From positions 1-64,000 of the forward strand of contig NZ_SCFB01000001.1 of the NCBI RefSeq assembly GCF_004210305.1: DNA of 64,000 nt, written 5' to 3'. This DNA is from Candidatus Finniella inopinata. Lineage in GTDB: Bacteria > Pseudomonadota > Alphaproteobacteria > Paracaedibacterales > CAIULA01. The position numbers and the translations under genes are program-made. The notes under the pieces are model-generated. The model saw only the letters and a list, made by a program, of their open reading frames with translations. It was not told the DNA's origin and did not search any database. This document shows, in pieces, positions 61,661 through 64,000 of this stretch. Numbering within the stretch: position 1 is the stretch's first letter; each line of letters starts with the position of its first letter.

Positions 61661-63736
61661 ATGGAAATGATGTCATATCTTGTGGTTGGCTGTGCGGTTT
61701 TTGCCATCCTTTATGCTGTTTATGCCAGTCGGCAGGTTTTTGCCGCACCAACAGGCACGCCTGAAATGCGTGAAATTGCTCTGGCCATTCAAGTGGGCGC
61801 TAAGGCTTATCTGAATCGTCAGTACGGTACAATTGCCATCGTCGGTGTTTTGATTGCTGGTTTGTTAGCTTACTTTTTATCATCACTTGTATCGCTTGGC
61901 TTTATCATCGGTGCCGTTTTGTCAGGGGCTGCTGGTTATATTGGTATGAATGTTTCTGTTCGTGCGAACGTTCGTACGGCCGAGGCTGCCCGGACAGGTC
62001 TGGCTCATGCTTTGCACATTGCCTTTCAATCAGGCGCCATCACAGGCATGTTGGTTGTAGGCCTTGGTTTGCTAGGGGTCAGCGTCTATTATTTTTATCT
62101 TTTAAATGCGCAAATCGAACAACGCCAATTGCTAGAGGCGATGGTCGCCCTTAGCTTTGGTGCGTCTCTGATTTCCATTTTTGCCCGTTTGGGTGGTGGT
62201 ATTTTTACCAAGGGTGCTGACGTCGGTGCTGACTTGGTCGGTAAGATTGAAGCTGGGATCCCAGAAGATGACCCCAGGAACCCAGCCGTGATTGCCGACA
62301 ACGTGGGCGACAACGTGGGCGATTGTGCTGGTATGGCCGCTGACTTATTTGAAACCTATGCGGTAACTATTGTTGCTTCTATGTTATTGGCAGCCATATA
62401 TTTTAAGGGATCCTTGCAGTCCATTTTCATGATGTATCCTTTAGCAATTAGTGCTGTTTGCATTATTGGTTCAATCTTAGGAACTTTCTTTGTCAAATTG
62501 GATTCTTCCAACAATATCATGAAGGCCCTTTATAAAGGGTTGGGTGCTGCCAGTATCTTTTCGGCAGGGTTGATCTACGTTACAACAGAATATTTGTTTC
62601 AGGGAGTTTCGCTAACGGCAGGTGGTGCTGAATTTAGCCTGTACAATCTTGAGATGTGCTGTTTGACAGGTTTGGTTGTAACCGGCTTGTTGGTGTGGAT
62701 TACGGAATACTATACCTCTACCGCTTATCGTCCGGTTAAAAGTGTTGCTGAGGCGTCAACGACGGGTCATGCCACAAACATTATCCAGGGATTGGCTGTT
62801 TCGATGGAAGCAACCGCCTTACCCGTTTTGGTTATTTGCGGGGCGATTCTTGTGGCCTATATCAATGCAGGATTGTTTGGTATATCCATTGCGGCGACAA
62901 CGATGTTGGCTTTGGCCGGTATGATCGTGGCCTTAGATGCCTATGGACCCGTGACTGACAACGCTGGCGGTATTGCTGAGATGGCCAATCTTCCTAAATC
63001 AGTGCGGACTGTCACGGATGCTTTGGACGCCGTTGGGAATACAACCAAGGCGGTTACAAAAGGCTATGCGATTGGATCAGCAGCCCTTGCAGCCCTGGTT
63101 TTGTTTGCGGCCTACACAGAAGATCTGAAACACTATTTTCCCAACTTGCAGGTAAATTTCAGCTTGCAAGATCCTTATGTGCTGGTCGGATTATTCATCG
63201 GTGGATTGTTACCATTCTTGTTCGCAGCAATGGGTATGAAGGCAGTGGGACGGGCAGGGGCAGCCGTGGTTGTTGAGGTGCGTCGTCAATTCCGTGAAAT
63301 TAAGGGTATTATGTCTGGCGAAGCAAAGCCTGATTACAGTGCCGCCGTTGACATGTTAACCAAGTCAGCCATTCGCGAAATGATCATCCCATCGATGTTG
63401 CCCGTGTTGGCACCTATCGTTATGTATTACGCGATTCATGCCGTTGCTGGCCAGGCAGAGGCTTTCTCAGCCTTAGGGGCGATGTTGATGGGGACTATCG
63501 TAACAGGCTTGTTTGTTGCCATTTCGATGACATCTGGTGGTGGTGCGTGGGATAACGCCAAAAAGTATATCGAAGATGGTCATCACGGTGGTAAAGGGTC
63601 GGAGGCTCATAAAGCTGCCGTGACCGGTGATACGGTTGGTGATCCTTATAAAGATACAGCCGGTCCAGCGATTAACCCGATGATTAAAATCATCAACATC
63701 GTTGCCTTGTTGTTATTGGCAATTTTGGCTCATTAA
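61661..63736 (+). CDS. hppA: Membrane H+-translocating pyrophosphatase (K+-independent)
   Basis: Couples PPi hydrolysis to proton pumping. 691 residues, about 16 helices. The catalytic loops [20 protein letters not shown] and [19 protein letters not shown] bind Mg-PPi, and [16 protein letters not shown] and [17 protein letters not shown] are the later conserved loops. K463 in [11 protein letters not shown], where K+-dependent enzymes have Ala, marks the K+-independent class. It may energise the membrane from biosynthetic PPi in a host-dependent cell. Confidence 0.97.
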   Translation: MEMMSYLVVGCAVFAILYAVYASRQVFAAPTGTPEMREIALAIQVGAKAYLNRQYGTIAIVGVLIAGLLAYFLSSLVSLGFIIGAVLSGAAGYIGMNVSVRANVRTAEAARTGLAHALHIAFQSGAITGMLVVGLGLLGVSVYYFYLLNAQIEQRQLLEAMVALSFGASLISIFARLGGGIFTKGADVGADLVGKIEAGIPEDDPRNPAVIADNVGDNVGDCAGMAADLFETYAVTIVASMLLAAIYFKGSLQSIFMMYPLAISAVCIIGSILGTFFVKLDSSNNIMKALYKGLGAASIFSAGLIYVTTEYLFQGVSLTAGGAEFSLYNLEMCCLTGLVVTGLLVWITEYYTSTAYRPVKSVAEASTTGHATNIIQGLAVSMEATALPVLVICGAILVAYINAGLFGISIAATTMLALAGMIVALDAYGPVTDNAGGIAEMANLPKSVRTVTDALDAVGNTTKAVTKGYAIGSAALAALVLFAAYTEDLKHYFPNLQVNFSLQDPYVLVGLFIGGLLPFLFAAMGMKAVGRAGAAVVVEVRRQFREIKGIMSGEAKPDYSAAVDMLTKSAIREMIIPSMLPVLAPIVMYYAIHAVAGQAEAFSALGAMLMGTIVTGLFVAISMTSGGGAWDNAKKYIEDGHHGGKGSEAHKAAVTGDTVGDPYKDTAGPAINPMIKIINIVALLLLAILAH

Positions 63737-63755
63737 AAAACAATACTGTTATAAG

Positions 63756-63790
63756 CGCCGCAAAGATTTATTCTCTGCGGCGTTTTTTTT
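63756..63790 (+). terminator. Rho-independent terminator of hppA
   Basis: Stem CGCCGCA/TGCGGCG, extended by further weak pairs, followed by eight T's; 19 bases past the hppA stop. Confidence 0.92.
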
Positions 63791-63796
63791 GTGTCT

Positions 63797-64000
63797 CTAA
63801 GCTTCTTTCTCTTCAAAGAATCCGGGCAGTGAAACGGCGTATCCGCCATAGAAATGTTTTTCAAAATACGCCTGACTTAGATATCCTCTGCCGCCATTGC
63901 CCCAGGATGATCCCCATGAATTTTGAATGTAAAAACAATCTTTTTGACCAAGATGATCCCCTATCCCCAACATGGCGATTGCACTGACATCTCCTCAGCC
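63797..64000 (-). pseudogene. 3' end of a papain-like (C1) cysteine protease gene, possibly broken
   Basis: The last 66 codons contain DCFYIQNSWGSSWGNGGRGYL, the region of the papain catalytic Asn (NSWGxxWG). It is preceded by AIAMLGIGD, where papains have the catalytic His in HAVxxVGYG. Here the His position reads Ser, and an in-frame TGA occurs at 63997-63995, four codons before it. Removing one base near 63985 would restore a CHAIAMLGIG reading and avoid the stop, so a frameshift is likely. The rest of the gene lies beyond the window; a papain relative exported to the host would fit its surroundings. Confidence 0.6.

Overview
The window comes from an AT-rich alphaproteobacterial chromosome that looks like an intracellular symbiont or parasite of the Holosporales/Rickettsiales type. 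Support for the lineage: a GapR-family (DUF2312) protein, the FYDLN-acid protein, a Lon-N-domain protein, a J-domain protein of alphaproteobacterial type, an isc operon with two cysteine desulfurases, the AmgK-MurU recycling pair and a K+-independent H+-pyrophosphatase. Support for the lifestyle: many Sec-signal proteins with eukaryote-directed or unknown domains lie between housekeeping genes. I cannot name a genus from the sequence alone, and no database search was possible.

Layout. 1-3.2 kb (minus): a truncated Kua/TMEM189-type lipid desaturase ending in a 23-bp tandem repeat, hfq, a HAD phosphatase, a Lon-N protein and a hydrolase. 3.3-7.7 kb (plus): iscR, a second desulfurase, iscS, iscU, iscA, hscB, with no hscA or fdx following. 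7.8-11.5 kb: two transporters, gltX, tRNA-Ser. 11.6-16.5 kb: secreted proteins of unknown role, a cobalamin adenosyltransferase and a secreted DXD glycosyltransferase. 16.7-21.7 kb: J-protein, Slt, dapA, a 53-aa protein, ampG. 21.9-31.2 kb: more secreted proteins, including a PTP-like inositol-phosphatase candidate and a PAF-acetylhydrolase-like hydrolase, plus yhhQ, rpmB, a peroxiredoxin, two tRNAs, an hslO remnant and a frameshifted secreted gene. 31.4-38 kb: gapR, an MFS pump, two tandem secreted NADAR-domain proteins, a MITE-like element and a second DXD glycosyltransferase. 38-50.5 kb: envelope and core genes (lptBAC, mlaC, groESL with a CIRCE operator, lolD, smpB, murU, amgK, tsaE, lpxC, ftsEX). 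50.7-64 kb: ftsA without ftsZ, an 816-aa alpha-solenoid secreted protein, sua5, a tandem pair of small secreted paralogues, lgt, comEC, a secreted methyltransferase, hppA and the 3' end of a papain-like protease gene.

How it fits together. The core genes build and recycle the Gram-negative envelope: Lpt, LpxC, Lol and Lgt for LPS and lipoproteins, and Slt, AmpG, AmgK, MurU and DapA for peptidoglycan. Others maintain Fe-S clusters and t6A tRNA modification (TsaE, Sua5). The accessory layer is about 17 proteins with N-terminal signal sequences. Several of these have domains normally cytosolic in bacteria (NADAR, class I methyltransferase) or typical of host-modifying effectors (DXD glycosyltransferase, CX5R phosphatase, papain, PAF-acetylhydrolase). 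The strongest candidate for something undescribed is the tandem pair of exported NADAR proteins, which share a novel N-terminal domain.
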